Source of the DNA: an uncultured Prevotella sp.
GTDB lineage: Bacteria > Bacteroidota > Bacteroidia > Bacteroidales > Bacteroidaceae
Length of the DNA stretch: 58,190 nt
NCBI GenBank assembly: GCA_900554695.1
Contig: USHV01000017.1
Location: 1-58,190 of the forward strand
Direction of reading: 5' to 3'
Of this stretch, positions 25,670-34,835 are shown piece by piece. The number at the start of each line of letters is the position of its first letter. Positions within the stretch are counted from its first letter, which is position 1. The notes under the pieces were generated by a model. The model was not told the origin of the DNA. It was given only the letters and a program-made list of their open reading frames with translations, and made no database searches. Both the position numbers and the translations under genes were made by a program.

Positions 25670-28600
25670 ATGAGAGGAAAGATAGACTGTTTCCTGCCTT
25701 GCCTTGATTTGGCGGAAATGAGCGACACGCTCGAGGCTCTCCGCCACAACAAGACCATAAGCAACATAAATCTGATAGTAAACAGAGACTTCATACATGA
25801 TGAGGAACTGCCGGCAGACTGCAATATGATTATAGCTGACAACACGGCATCCACACAGACAATTATCGAAATTGAGCGCAACACTGAGGCCGAATATGTG
25901 CTGCTGAGCATAAAAGACACACCGTTCATACTCGGACAGAACGCACCCGAACGATTCCTTCGCGTGGCGGCGGACACTGATGCCGCACTGGTATATAGCG
26001 ACCGTTACAGCGTAGTTGAGGGCAAGACGGTGCCCCATCCGGCAATAGACTACCAGGAAGGAAGCATAAGAGACGACTTCGATTTCGGACAGCTGATGCT
26101 CATAAAGTCCGAATTGCTGCACAAGTACGCAGCAACATCACACCCTGACTACAAGTGGGCAGGACTGTACGACCTGCGACTTTTCATAAGCCGTAACGCG
26201 AAAATATTCCACATAAACGAATATCTTTACACCGAACAGGAGACTGACAACAGAAAAAGCGGTGTGAAACAGTTCGACTATGTGAACCCGAGCAACCGCG
26301 AAGTACAGAAAGAGATGGAGCACGCCGTGACCCATCACCTTGAGAGTATCGGCGCGCTCGTGGATACATCTGAATATAAAAGCCCCGACTTCAACGAACA
26401 GGAGTTCAGCGTGGAGGCTTCGGTCATCATACCGGTATTCAACCGCGAGAAGACAATAGCCGACGCCGTGAACTCTGCACTGAGGCAGGACACGACCTTC
26501 GAATATAATGTCATCGTGGTGGACAACCACTCAACTGACGACACAACACACATACTTGACGAGTTGGAAAAAGCGGACAGCCGGCTGATACACATCATTC
26601 CGGAACGTCATGACCTCGGAATAGGCGGATGCTGGAACACTGCTGTGGCAGACGATCGCTGCGGACGGTTCGCCATACAGCTCGACAGCGACGACCTTTA
26701 TTCATCGCCTCACACGCTGCAACGCATCATAGACGCATTCTACAGACAGCAGGCGGCAATGATAATAGGTAGCTACCGCATGTGTGATTTTGAGCTTAAC
26801 ACCCTGCCACCGGGAATAATCGACCATAAGGAATGGACCGACAACAACGGTCCTAACAACGCTTTGCGCATAAACGGACTGGGAGCGCCGAGGGCATTCT
26901 TCACTCCGCTGCTGCGCCAGATCACATTCCCCAACACGAGCTATGGCGAGGATTACGCGGTAGGACTGATTTTCAGCCGCAAGTATCGCATAGGCCGTAT
27001 ATACGAGGAATTGTATCTTTGCCGACGCTGGGGAGGCAACAGCGATGCGGCACTCAGCATAGAAAAGGTGAACGCCAACAATCTGTATAAAGACCGTCTG
27101 CGCACAATGGAGATTTCGGCAAGAAAACTTCTCAGGGAAGGACGCGCCGACATAGCGGCAGACAATTCGTTGCTGAGATTCTTCAACCGCCAGCTTGAGA
27201 AATGGGATGACACCAGAAAGCGCTATCACGAACTGCTACAGGTGCAGACACGCGAGCTGTCTTACGGCGACAATATAATAATGGTGCAGCACAATCCGGC
27301 ACGAATCGTTTCGACAGGTGCCGACATTTCTAAAAAGTCAATAGCCAAACGGCCGTGCTTCCTGTGCAAGGAGAACAGACAGGAAGAGCAAGTCGCCAAG
27401 TCGATGGACGACAAATTCCAGATTCTTGTCAATCCGTTCCCCATACTGCCGGTGCATTTCACTATTCCGATGAAAAGCCACAGCCCGCAGAACATACGCA
27501 ATAATTACGGTGAGATATACCGCATTCTCACGGCATACCCGACCGTAATGGTGTTTTACAACGGGCCGCGCTGCGGTGCATCCGCGCCCGACCACATGCA
27601 CTTCCAGGCCGGAATGGGCGGCAAACTGCCTCTGATGAAAGACTGGCAGCGACTGAGTCATGACCTAAAACCGCTTATATCATGCGATGACGACAACTGG
27701 CTGGCTCTGATGACAAGCTTCATCTGTCCGGCATTCGTCATAAAATCGAACGACGCTGCCCATGGCGAAGAGCTGTTTGCAAAGCTCTACAACGCCATGC
27801 CTGTGAACGAAGGTGACACCGAACCGATGATGAACATCCTGGCATGGACCGACAACGACAGTTTCTGCTCGGTAATAATTCCGCGTACCAAGCACCGTCC
27901 CGACTGCTACACAGCTGAAGATGAGAACGCAAGGATGCTCGTAAGCCCCGGTGCTCTCGACATGGCAGGACTTATAATAACACCGCGGCACGAGGATTTC
28001 GAGCGCATAACGCCCGAACAGGCTGCCGGAATAATAAGCGAATGTGGCGCTACCGAGGACATGATAAAGCATACGGTGAGCGCACTCGAAACACTCAACC
28101 GAGAGGAGAGCCACGGATGTACGCACTTCGACGGCAAGCAACCCATCGTGTCAGTAGGAATAGTCAGCGGTGCGAAAATATGCTTCTCGCTCAACAAGCC
28201 CTACTCCGCCAAAGGCAAACTGATAGAGGGCGAGCAGACGGTGGAGTTCTTTGAAGGCGGCATACTATGGAACGGCAACCAGTATCGTGAGCTTACTTTC
28301 CATCCGCAATCGCCCGACGCGTCGTTCTCCCTGCACAATGTCACAATCGGAGTGAACTTCCATTGGGAACGCACCGAGACACAGACATTCCTCGGAACGC
28401 TGCGTCTCGTGGTCGAGGCAGACAGCATGTGTGCCATCAACGAGCTGCCGGTGGAGAGCTATCTCGAAAGTGTCATATCCAGCGAGATGTGTGCCACGTC
28501 GAGCATAGAGCTGCTGAAGGCTCACGCCGTGATATCACGCAGCTGGCTGCTCGCACAGATTGAGCGCAGAAACAAGCAGCAGGGACGCAGCGACAACTTC

Positions 28601-29452
28601 TTCTCGTTCATAAAGAAGGACGACGAACTCATACGCTGGTACGACAGAGGCGACCACGCAATATTCGATGTCTGCGCCGACGATCACTGCCAGCGCTATC
28701 AGGGCATAACCAAGGCGTCGAGCGTACATGTGGCACAGGCCGTGAAAGAGACACGCGGAGAGATTCTGATGTCCGACAACGAGATATGCGACGCACGCTT
28801 CAGCAAGTGCTGCGGAGGTGTGAGCGAGGAGTATAAATACTGCTGGGAGAACAAGGATATGAAATATCTCACGGCCGTGCGCGACGATGCCGACAGCGCA
28901 GGAAACGCCCTGCCCGACCTCACCATAGAGGAAAACGCACGACAGTGGATAATGTCTTCGCCCGACGCTTTCTGCAACACCGACGACGAAAAGATCCTAT
29001 CGCAGGTGCTCAACGATTACGACCGCGAGACAAAAGACTTCTACCGCTGGTACGTAACCTACACTCAGGAGCAGCTGGCAAGCCTGATAAGCGAGAAGCT
29101 GAAGATGGATTTCGGCGACATAACAGACCTTATCCCCCTGGAGAGAGGAAAGAGCGGACGCATATGCCGCCTGAAGATTGTCGGCACAAAACGCACCTTC
29201 ACAATAGGCAAAGAGCTTGAGATAAGACGTGCGCTAAGCAAGACACACCTTTACAGCAGCGCTTTCGTAGTGGACAAGAAGGATGTGGAGAACGGCATCC
29301 CGCAGACATTTGAGCTCATCGGAGCCGGATGGGGACACGGCGTAGGCCTTTGCCAGATAGGCGCAGCGGTGATGGGAGAGAAAGGATACGGCTACGACCA
29401 GATACTGCTGCACTACTATCACAACGCCGAGATAAAGAAAATATACGATTAA
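25670..29452 (+). CDS. GT2 - DUF4922 (HIT-like) - SpoIID fusion protein
   Basis: A 1260-residue protein without a signal peptide. Residues 1-245: degenerate GT-A-like region (A-L-V-Y-S-D, F-D-F-G-Q-L-M-L-I). Residues about 247-490: GT2 glycosyltransferase with V-I-I-P-V-F-N-R-E, V-V-D-N-H-S-T-D-D-T and D-S-D-D. Residues about 545-815: DUF4922, related to GDP-sugar phosphorylase/HIT proteins, with H-M-H-F-Q near 640 and a Cys pair P-C-F-L-C-K-E-N near 561. Residues about 824-1260: SpoIID domain with P-V-E-S-Y-L-E-S-V-I-S-S-E-M, C-C-G-G and G-W-G-H-G-V-G-L-C-Q near 1219. SpoIID proteins cleave peptidoglycan glycan strands stripped of stem peptides; here the domain would be cytoplasmic. The AmpG-like permease gene lies 56 bases downstream, so a role in muropeptide recycling is likely but unproven. 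Confidence 0.88.
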   Translation: MRGKIDCFLPCLDLAEMSDTLEALRHNKTISNINLIVNRDFIHDEELPADCNMIIADNTASTQTIIEIERNTEAEYVLLSIKDTPFILGQNAPERFLRVAADTDAALVYSDRYSVVEGKTVPHPAIDYQEGSIRDDFDFGQLMLIKSELLHKYAATSHPDYKWAGLYDLRLFISRNAKIFHINEYLYTEQETDNRKSGVKQFDYVNPSNREVQKEMEHAVTHHLESIGALVDTSEYKSPDFNEQEFSVEASVIIPVFNREKTIADAVNSALRQDTTFEYNVIVVDNHSTDDTTHILDELEKADSRLIHIIPERHDLGIGGCWNTAVADDRCGRFAIQLDSDDLYSSPHTLQRIIDAFYRQQAAMIIGSYRMCDFELNTLPPGIIDHKEWTDNNGPNNALRINGLGAPRAFFTPLLRQITFPNTSYGEDYAVGLIFSRKYRIGRIYEELYLCRRWGGNSDAALSIEKVNANNLYKDRLRTMEISARKLLREGRADIAADNSLLRFFNRQLEKWDDTRKRYHELLQVQTRELSYGDNIIMVQHNPARIVSTGADISKKSIAKRPCFLCKENRQEEQVAKSMDDKFQILVNPFPILPVHFTIPMKSHSPQNIRNNYGEIYRILTAYPTVMVFYNGPRCGASAPDHMHFQAGMGGKLPLMKDWQRLSHDLKPLISCDDDNWLALMTSFICPAFVIKSNDAAHGEELFAKLYNAMPVNEGDTEPMMNILAWTDNDSFCSVIIPRTKHRPDCYTAEDENARMLVSPGALDMAGLIITPRHEDFERITPEQAAGIISECGATEDMIKHTVSALETLNREESHGCTHFDGKQPIVSVGIVSGAKICFSLNKPYSAKGKLIEGEQTVEFFEGGILWNGNQYRELTFHPQSPDASFSLHNVTIGVNFHWERTETQTFLGTLRLVVEADSMCAINELPVESYLESVISSEMCATSSIELLKAHAVISRSWLLAQIERRNKQQGRSDNFFSFIKKDDELIRWYDRGDHAIFDVCADDHCQRYQGITKASSVHVAQAVKETRGEILMSDNEICDARFSKCCGGVSEEYKYCWENKDMKYLTAVRDDADSAGNALPDLTIEENARQWIMSSPDAFCNTDDEKILSQVLNDYDRETKDFYRWYVTYTQEQLASLISEKLKMDFGDITDLIPLERGKSGRICRLKIVGTKRTFTIGKELEIRRALSKTHLYSSAFVVDKKDVENGIPQTFELIGAGWGHGVGLCQIGAAVMGEKGYGYDQILLHYYHNAEIKKIYD

Positions 29453-29508
29453 AAACTGTGCCGGATGCCACAGAAAAGATCATTTGCAAACAATAAAACA
29501 ATCTGAAG

Positions 29509-30783
29509 ATGAAGCAGAAGAATCCATGGGCGTGGGTGCCTACGCTCTATTTCGCTGAAGGTATTCCCTATGTCACGGTGATGACCATATCGCTTGTGCT
29601 CTACAAACAGCTGGGGCTGAGCAATGCCGAAATAACCTTCTACACCTCATGGCTTTATCTGCCGTGGGTGATAAAACCGTTGTGGAGTCCTTTCGTTGAC
29701 CTGATAAAGACGAAACGATGGTGGATCATCGCGATGCAACAGCTCATAGGTGCGTCGCTCGGAGGCGTCGCCTTCACCATACCTACCGAATTCTGGCTGC
29801 AAGGCACACTTTTCTTCTTCTGGGTAATGGCGTTCGCAAGCGCCACACACGACATCTCCGCCGACGGATTCTACATGCTCGGACTCGACGAACACAACCA
29901 GGCGCTGTTCGTGGGAATACGTTCCACCTTCTACCGTCTGGCGACAATATTCGGCCAGGGAGTGCTCGTGATGATAGCAGGAAACCTTCAGGTGATATTC
30001 AGAAACAGCATTTCGTTCTCCTGGAGCCTCACGTTCTACGGCATGACGGGTCTGTTCATAGCCCTGTGTCTGTGGCACGGATACATTCTTCCACGGCCTA
30101 AGGACGACAGCAAACGCTCCGGCATCAATGCCGGAACCATCTGGATAAATCTTATCCACACCATAAAGACATTCTTCCAGAAACCGTTTGTCATCACTGG
30201 TCTGCTCTTCATGATATTCTACCGCATGCCCGAAGGACTGCTGGCAAAGGTTTCGGCCCTCTTCCTCATAGACACCCCGAGCAACGGCGGCATTGGTCTG
30301 TCGCCGCAGGAATACGGTCTCGTGCAGGGCACGGTGGGAATAATAGGCCTCACGCTGGGCGGCATTCTCGGCGGAATGGTTGTCGGAAGGGACGGACTGA
30401 AGCGCTGGCTGTGGCCCATGGTGTGCGCCATCACGCTGCCTGACATAGTTTATGTGTACATGAGCTACGCCCTGCCGTCGAGCCTTGCGGTGATAAACGT
30501 GTGCGTGTTCTTCGAACAGTTCGGCTACGGATTCGGTTTCACGGCTTACATGCTCTACCTTATTTATTACAGCCAGGGCGAATACAAGACCAGCCACTAC
30601 GCCATCTGCACAGCCTTCATGGCATGTTCGATGATGATTCCGGGACTCTTCGCCGGTGCGCTGCAGGAAGCCGTGGGCTACCGCATGTTCTTCAACATCG
30701 TCATGGCAAGCTGTGCCGTCACATTCGTTGTGTCGTGGTTCCTCAAGATTGACTCCGACTTCGGAAAGAAACAGGAGGAATGA
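29509..30783 (+). CDS. MFS permease, AmpG-like
   Basis: A 424-residue inner-membrane transporter with twelve predicted helices. The N-terminus (N-P-W-A-W-V-P-T-L-Y-F-A-E-G-I-P-Y) and W-V-I-K-P-L-W-S-P-F-V-D near residue 62 match the AmpG family, which imports anhydro-muropeptides or GlcNAc-anhMurNAc from the periplasm. H-D-I-S-A-D-G-F-Y near 118 also fits. In Bacteroidota AmpG homologues are widespread and often lie with muropeptide-recycling genes. It follows the SpoIID fusion gene by 56 bases and is probably co-transcribed, ending in the strong terminator at 30816-30867. Confidence 0.87.
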   Translation: MKQKNPWAWVPTLYFAEGIPYVTVMTISLVLYKQLGLSNAEITFYTSWLYLPWVIKPLWSPFVDLIKTKRWWIIAMQQLIGASLGGVAFTIPTEFWLQGTLFFFWVMAFASATHDISADGFYMLGLDEHNQALFVGIRSTFYRLATIFGQGVLVMIAGNLQVIFRNSISFSWSLTFYGMTGLFIALCLWHGYILPRPKDDSKRSGINAGTIWINLIHTIKTFFQKPFVITGLLFMIFYRMPEGLLAKVSALFLIDTPSNGGIGLSPQEYGLVQGTVGIIGLTLGGILGGMVVGRDGLKRWLWPMVCAITLPDIVYVYMSYALPSSLAVINVCVFFEQFGYGFGFTAYMLYLIYYSQGEYKTSHYAICTAFMACSMMIPGLFAGALQEAVGYRMFFNIVMASCAVTFVVSWFLKIDSDFGKKQEE

Positions 30784-30815
30784 CGCCCGACCGGAACAGC
30801 ATAGCAATATAATAA

Positions 30816-30867
30816 AAAACCGCCATATCGCCGACTTTGAAAATTATTACGGCGCCATGGCGGTTTT
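30816..30867 (+). terminator. Terminator after the AmpG-like gene
   Basis: Outer 10-bp stem AAACCGCCAT/ATGGCGGTTT plus inner CGCCG/CGGCG, followed by TTTTGTTATT on the plus strand. Confidence 0.85.
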
Positions 30868-31080
30868 GTTATTGCTGCGCATCAGGCATTTTTTTGATTG
30901 TAAAAAAGATTATATGTGAACTGATTTCGTTCACGAATTATCATAGAATAACGGGAAACTGACTGACGACGCGGATGTCAGTGACAGTGACAGAGCATAT
31001 AATCACGCTTTTCTTCCTGTATTATATCATTATTTTTCAGGACAGATATCAGCTTTTTAAACGAAAACTTACGGGACGTA

Positions 31081-31519
31081 CTTACAATTTTTCTTGACTG
31101 TATTTTGACAAAATAAATTCGCGAAAGAGGTGTAAAGGAATGTTAAATGTGGCATTATGATGACTGTTTCGCTATGTATCGTCTGTTGATATACCCTATA
31201 ACGTAGTCTGAAAATATTAATATTGCCTTACGATAATGCCCGTTTCGCAGTCCGATTAAGCCCATTTCAGGGTGCGATATGGCCTATATTAGCCCCTGAA
31301 ATGGGCCATTTCGCAAGCCGGAATGATGCATATTGCAAAGCGGAAAGATACCTTTTAAGGTTAAGTCATTGATATTCAATACCTTGCAAAAAACTCTTAT
31401 TTTTCGCGTATTTGCGTCCGAAGAAGAGTCGGTCCGCAAATACGCGCTTATTTTTCGGGGTAGAACAGGGAACCAAGACGGAAAAATCGAAATCCGGTTA
31501 CAAATTGAAAGCCGCTCAT
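31081..31519 (-). repeat. Interspersed 440-bp element, copy B (reverse)
   Basis: Full-length copy in reverse orientation between the convergent AmpG-like and aguB genes. Hairpin arms at 31406-31416 and 31435-31445 with an 18-base loop; six 22-bp units at 31216-31347. Similarity to copy A extends about 50 bases beyond both defined ends (TTTTC..TTTAAA..AGC on one side, GCTCATTTTGTTTC on the other). Copy B has an open frame of 98 codons (31333-31629) that matches copy A, but it is broken in copies C and D. Confidence 0.92.
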
Positions 31520-31643
31520 TTTGTTTCATCCAAGAAGAAAGAAACGGCGCCGGTTCGCAGTCGGATGCGCATCCTTTTCCCGCAACCGGTTCACGCCTGA
31601 TTTCTACCGTCCCGTTTTCCGTACTATAAAAGCGATGTCCACA

Positions 31644-32519
31644 TCAGTCAATAAACCGTTTCAGGATATCGCCGTATTTGTCTATACGGCGATCGCGAAG
31701 GAATGGCCACCAGCGGCGCACCTGCTCACAGCGCGACATATCAACGTCTATCACCGCGCTTTCCTCTTCGTCGCGTCCGGCACGCCACAACATCTCACCC
31801 TGCGGACCTACAGCCATTGAGCTGCCCCAGAAGCTGATTCCCTTTGTCTGACCGCTCGGGTCAGGCTCAAATCCCACACGGTTGGCGGTTATCACCGGCA
31901 CGCCATTTGCCACCGCATGACCGCGCTGAACAGTTGTCCACGCCTCTCTCTGACGCTCCTGTTCGTCGGGCGTGTCGCTGTCGGCATAGCCTATGGCTGT
32001 CGGATAGATCAAGAGCTCCGCACCCTGAAGCGCCATCAGTCTTGCAGCCTCCGGATACCACTGGTCCCAGCACACCAATACGCCGAGCCGTCCTACGCTT
32101 GTGTCTATCGGATGGAAACCTAAGTCGCCGGGCGTGAAATAGAATTTCTCGTAATAAGCCGGATCGTCCGGTATGTGCATCTTGCGATACTTGCCGGCTA
32201 TGCTGCCGTCGCGCTCCATCACGACTGCCGTGTTATGATAAAGACCTGCGGCGCGTTTCTCAAACAGTGATGTGACAATCACCACACCAAGGCGGCGTGC
32301 CAGTGCGCCGTAAAACTCGGTTGATGGACCAGGTATCGGCTCTGCCAGGTCGAAATTATCCACATTCTCCGTCTGACAAAAATAAAGAGAGTTGTGCAGT
32401 TCCTGCAACACTATGAGCTGCGCACCGTCTTTCGCCAGCTTCTCTATGCCTTCGGCTATATGCTGCATGTTGGCTTTCACGTTATCGCCGACACGCTGTT
32501 GGAGTATTCCTATCTTCAT
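31644..32519 (-). CDS. aguB: N-carbamoylputrescine amidase
   Basis: A 291-residue cytoplasmic carbon-nitrogen hydrolase that converts N-carbamoylputrescine to putrescine, CO2 and ammonia. The nitrilase catalytic triad is visible: E40 in V-L-Q-E-L-H, Lys in Y-R-K-M-H-I-P-D-D near 120 and Cys in V-L-V-C-W-D-Q-W-Y-P-E near 157. The start at 32519 (M-K-I-G-I-L-Q-Q) matches the family; the longer frame upstream is not needed. It is directly downstream of agmatine deiminase (aguA), completing agmatine to putrescine conversion. The gap to aguA is 55 bases, consistent with one operon. Confidence 0.94.
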   Translation of the reverse strand: MKIGILQQRVGDNVKANMQHIAEGIEKLAKDGAQLIVLQELHNSLYFCQTENVDNFDLAEPIPGPSTEFYGALARRLGVVIVTSLFEKRAAGLYHNTAVVMERDGSIAGKYRKMHIPDDPAYYEKFYFTPGDLGFHPIDTSVGRLGVLVCWDQWYPEAARLMALQGAELLIYPTAIGYADSDTPDEQERQREAWTTVQRGHAVANGVPVITANRVGFEPDPSGQTKGISFWGSSMAVGPQGEMLWRAGRDEEESAVIDVDMSRCEQVRRWWPFLRDRRIDKYGDILKRFID

Positions 32520-32574
32520 AATCGTTTCCTTTTCGTTATTGTTCTTATTTAAACATATTCGCACCTACCGGCCG

Positions 32575-33639
32575 TCAACGCATGCACCCCTTGGGGAACT
32601 GCATCGTCATACAGTGCAGCGAACCGTGCTGGCGCACCACGGCAAGCGCATTCATGCCTACTATCTCTCTGTCGGGGAACGCCTCGGCAATCACTCTGCG
32701 CGCCTCGGCGTCGTTCTCCGGCTGGTCGTATTCGGGCACTATCACCGCACCGTTTATTATGAGGAAGTTGGCGTAAGTGGCAGGCAGACGCTCTCCGTCG
32801 TAATAAACTGCGTCGGGCATTGGCAGGCGCAGCAGTCTGTAAGGTAGGCCGTCTGTTGTCCGCAAGCCGCGCAACTGCTCCTCGAGCATTCTGAAATCCT
32901 CATATTGCTCGTCGTCCTTGTTGTCACAACCCACGTAAACCAGAGTGTCGTCAGGCGCTGTGCGCACGGTTGTGTCTATGTGTCCGTCGGTATCATCGCC
33001 CACCAGACTGCCATGATCGAGCCACACCACGCGGTCGGCGCCCAGTTCTTTCTTCAACCTACACTCTATTTCCTCACGCGTCATGGGTTGGTTACGGTTC
33101 GGCGCAAGCAGACAGATGCTCGTGGTGAATACCGTGCCGCGGCCGTCGCTTTCTATCGAGCCGCCCTCGAGCACGAAGTCGTCGTTGTCCACACGCACGC
33201 CATTGAACGCGCCTGCCGCATGAAGCGACGCATTGATGCGGTTGTCCTTATCGGCTGGGAACTTGCATCCCCATCCGTTGAAACGGAAATCAAGCAATCT
33301 GAAGTCGGCATCATCGCCGCCCTGTTCGGGCACAAGCGTTATGAAAGCGTGGTCGCGCGCCCATGTGTCGTTGTTGTCACACTGATACACTCTGATGTTG
33401 CCGTGCAGGCTCTCATCAGTCTCCGACTCTATCAGCTGCCTCACCTTCTCCGCGTCGCGCGCCGCAACGAGCACCTTCTCATGCGCGGCTATCGCCCTGA
33501 CAAGGTTCAGACACACCTCAGTTATCTCGTCCAGATAAGGCCGCCAGTCGGTGTCTTCGTGCGGCCATGTGAGCTGCACACCGCTCTGTTCGTACCATTC
33601 TGCGGGGAGTATATGTTTTCTTTTATCCGTCTCTGTCAT
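32575..33639 (-). CDS. aguA: Agmatine deiminase
   Basis: A 354-residue member of the guanidine-modifying enzyme superfamily that hydrolyses agmatine to N-carbamoylputrescine and ammonia. Signatures are the N-terminal P-A-E-W-Y-E-Q-S-G-V-Q-L-T-W-P-H, acidic W-A-R-D near 92, F-N-G-W-G near 122, E-G-G-S-I near 150, catalytic His in D-T-D-G-H-I-D and the nucleophile C343 in G-S-L-H-C-M-T-M-Q. All are present, so the enzyme should be active. It is first in the aguA-aguB unit; agmatine would come from arginine decarboxylase, whose gene is not in the window. Confidence 0.95.
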   Translation of the reverse strand: MTETDKRKHILPAEWYEQSGVQLTWPHEDTDWRPYLDEITEVCLNLVRAIAAHEKVLVAARDAEKVRQLIESETDESLHGNIRVYQCDNNDTWARDHAFITLVPEQGGDDADFRLLDFRFNGWGCKFPADKDNRINASLHAAGAFNGVRVDNDDFVLEGGSIESDGRGTVFTTSICLLAPNRNQPMTREEIECRLKKELGADRVVWLDHGSLVGDDTDGHIDTTVRTAPDDTLVYVGCDNKDDEQYEDFRMLEEQLRGLRTTDGLPYRLLRLPMPDAVYYDGERLPATYANFLIINGAVIVPEYDQPENDAEARRVIAEAFPDREIVGMNALAVVRQHGSLHCMTMQFPKGCMR

Positions 33640-33724
33640 AAAACTAAATCATTGATTCCGACTGCAAATATATGAAGAAAAATCCGAATATCAGTCCGCC
33701 CCGTATTTATGATTGCCACGTACC

Positions 33725-33925
33725 GTTGTTTTCGCATAACACGCAAGCCTCTTCCACGGCGCAGGCAAGACTTTTTCACGGCGCAGGCAAGATGTTCTCA
33801 TACAACAGATACTGATTTTTCATATGACAGACACAATTTTTTCATATAACAGACACAACTTTCTCATACAACAGAAACTACTTTTCCACACCGTAAATAA
33901 GATTTTCTCACACAACAATCAAGCC
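33725..33925. repeat. Degenerate tandem array, 22-bp period, about 9 units
   Basis: A CA dinucleotide after a T-rich run recurs at 33755, 33777, 33799, 33821, 33843, 33865, 33887 and 33909, exactly 22 bases apart each time; one less regular unit precedes. Best units follow TTTTTCATATAACAGACACA; two adjacent units near 33751-33794 share GGCGCAGGCAAGA. It lies just upstream of the pyrK promoter and downstream of nothing (divergent from aguA). Confidence 0.88.
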
Positions 33926-33953
33926 CGTAATGACGAAAGAAAACAATGATATT

Positions 33954-33985
33954 TTTGCACGAAACCATAAAATTGATTACCTTTG
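33954..33985 (+). promoter_or_regulatory. Promoter of pyrK-pyrD
   Basis: TTTG (33954-33957), 20-base spacer, TACCTTTG (33978-33985): an exact Bacteroidota promoter, about 75 bases upstream of the pyrK ATG. The 22-bp array ends about 28 bases upstream of the -33 box. Confidence 0.85.
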
Positions 33986-34058
33986 TCGATGCATTTGAAA
34001 TACATGCCACACTGATATATTTCATCAAGCAAAACCATTTATTACTTAGAAAGAGAAT

Positions 34059-34835
34059 ATGAAGAAGTATGTTCTTGACCTAAAGGTTTCCGCAGTGGAG
34101 CATCTCAGCAGCAAACACACGCTCATCAAGCTCACCGACGAGAAGCCGTTACCACAGATGCTGCCCGGTCAGTTTGTCGAAGTAAGAGTCGATGGCTCGC
34201 CCACAACATTCCTGCGACGCCCCATTTCCATTAATTATGTAGATACGGAACACAACGAAATGTGGCTGCTCGTAGCTGCCATAGGCGACGGTACACGTGC
34301 TCTCTCAAATCTGAAAGCAGGCGACACGCTCAACTGCATGCTTCCGCTGGGCAACAGTTTCAGCATGCCCGCCAACCCGACAGACAAAGTGCTGCTCGTA
34401 GGAGGAGGCGTAGGAGTAGCCCCCCTGCTGTTTTTCGGAAAACGACTCAAGGACTCCGGCATCACGCCGACATTCCTTCTGGGTGTACGCACCGCCTCTG
34501 ACATGCTCGAGTATGACATGTTCTGCCAGACAGGCCGCGTGCTCATAACTACAGAAGACGGCTCTTTCGGCGAGAAAGGATTCGTGACCAACCACTCCGC
34601 TCTTGCCTCTGAGAAGTTTAATCTCATATCAATGTGTGGTCCCAAACCCATGATGGCAGCCATGGCACATTACGCCTATAAGAACGGCATAGAGTGTGAG
34701 GCTTCGCTCGAAAATAAGATGGCATGCGGACTTGGAGCGTGTCTGTGCTGCGTGGAAAAGACCACCGAAGGCAATGTATGCGTATGTAAGGAAGGTCCGG
34801 TTATTAACATCAAGAAATTGTTATGGCAGATTTAA
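34059..34835 (+). CDS. pyrK: Dihydroorotate dehydrogenase electron transfer subunit
   Basis: A 258-residue FAD and 2Fe-2S protein that passes electrons from dihydroorotate oxidation in PyrD to NAD+. FAD-binding motif R-R-P-I-S-I-N near residue 50; NAD site G-G-G-V-G-V-A-P near 113; four cluster cysteines in the C-terminal C-G-L-G-A-C-L-C-C and V-C-V-C segments (about 224-248). Normal length. It overlaps pyrD by 13 bases, as usual for the type 1B enzyme, and is driven by the promoter at 33954. Confidence 0.94.
   Translation: MKKYVLDLKVSAVEHLSSKHTLIKLTDEKPLPQMLPGQFVEVRVDGSPTTFLRRPISINYVDTEHNEMWLLVAAIGDGTRALSNLKAGDTLNCMLPLGNSFSMPANPTDKVLLVGGGVGVAPLLFFGKRLKDSGITPTFLLGVRTASDMLEYDMFCQTGRVLITTEDGSFGEKGFVTNHSALASEKFNLISMCGPKPMMAAMAHYAYKNGIECEASLENKMACGLGACLCCVEKTTEGNVCVCKEGPVINIKKLLWQI

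Noticed and set aside
29647..30807. 386-codon minus-strand frame
   Set aside because: Antisense to the AmpG-like permease with clear family motifs; composition of the antisense frame (His/Glu/Arg-rich) is not protein-like.
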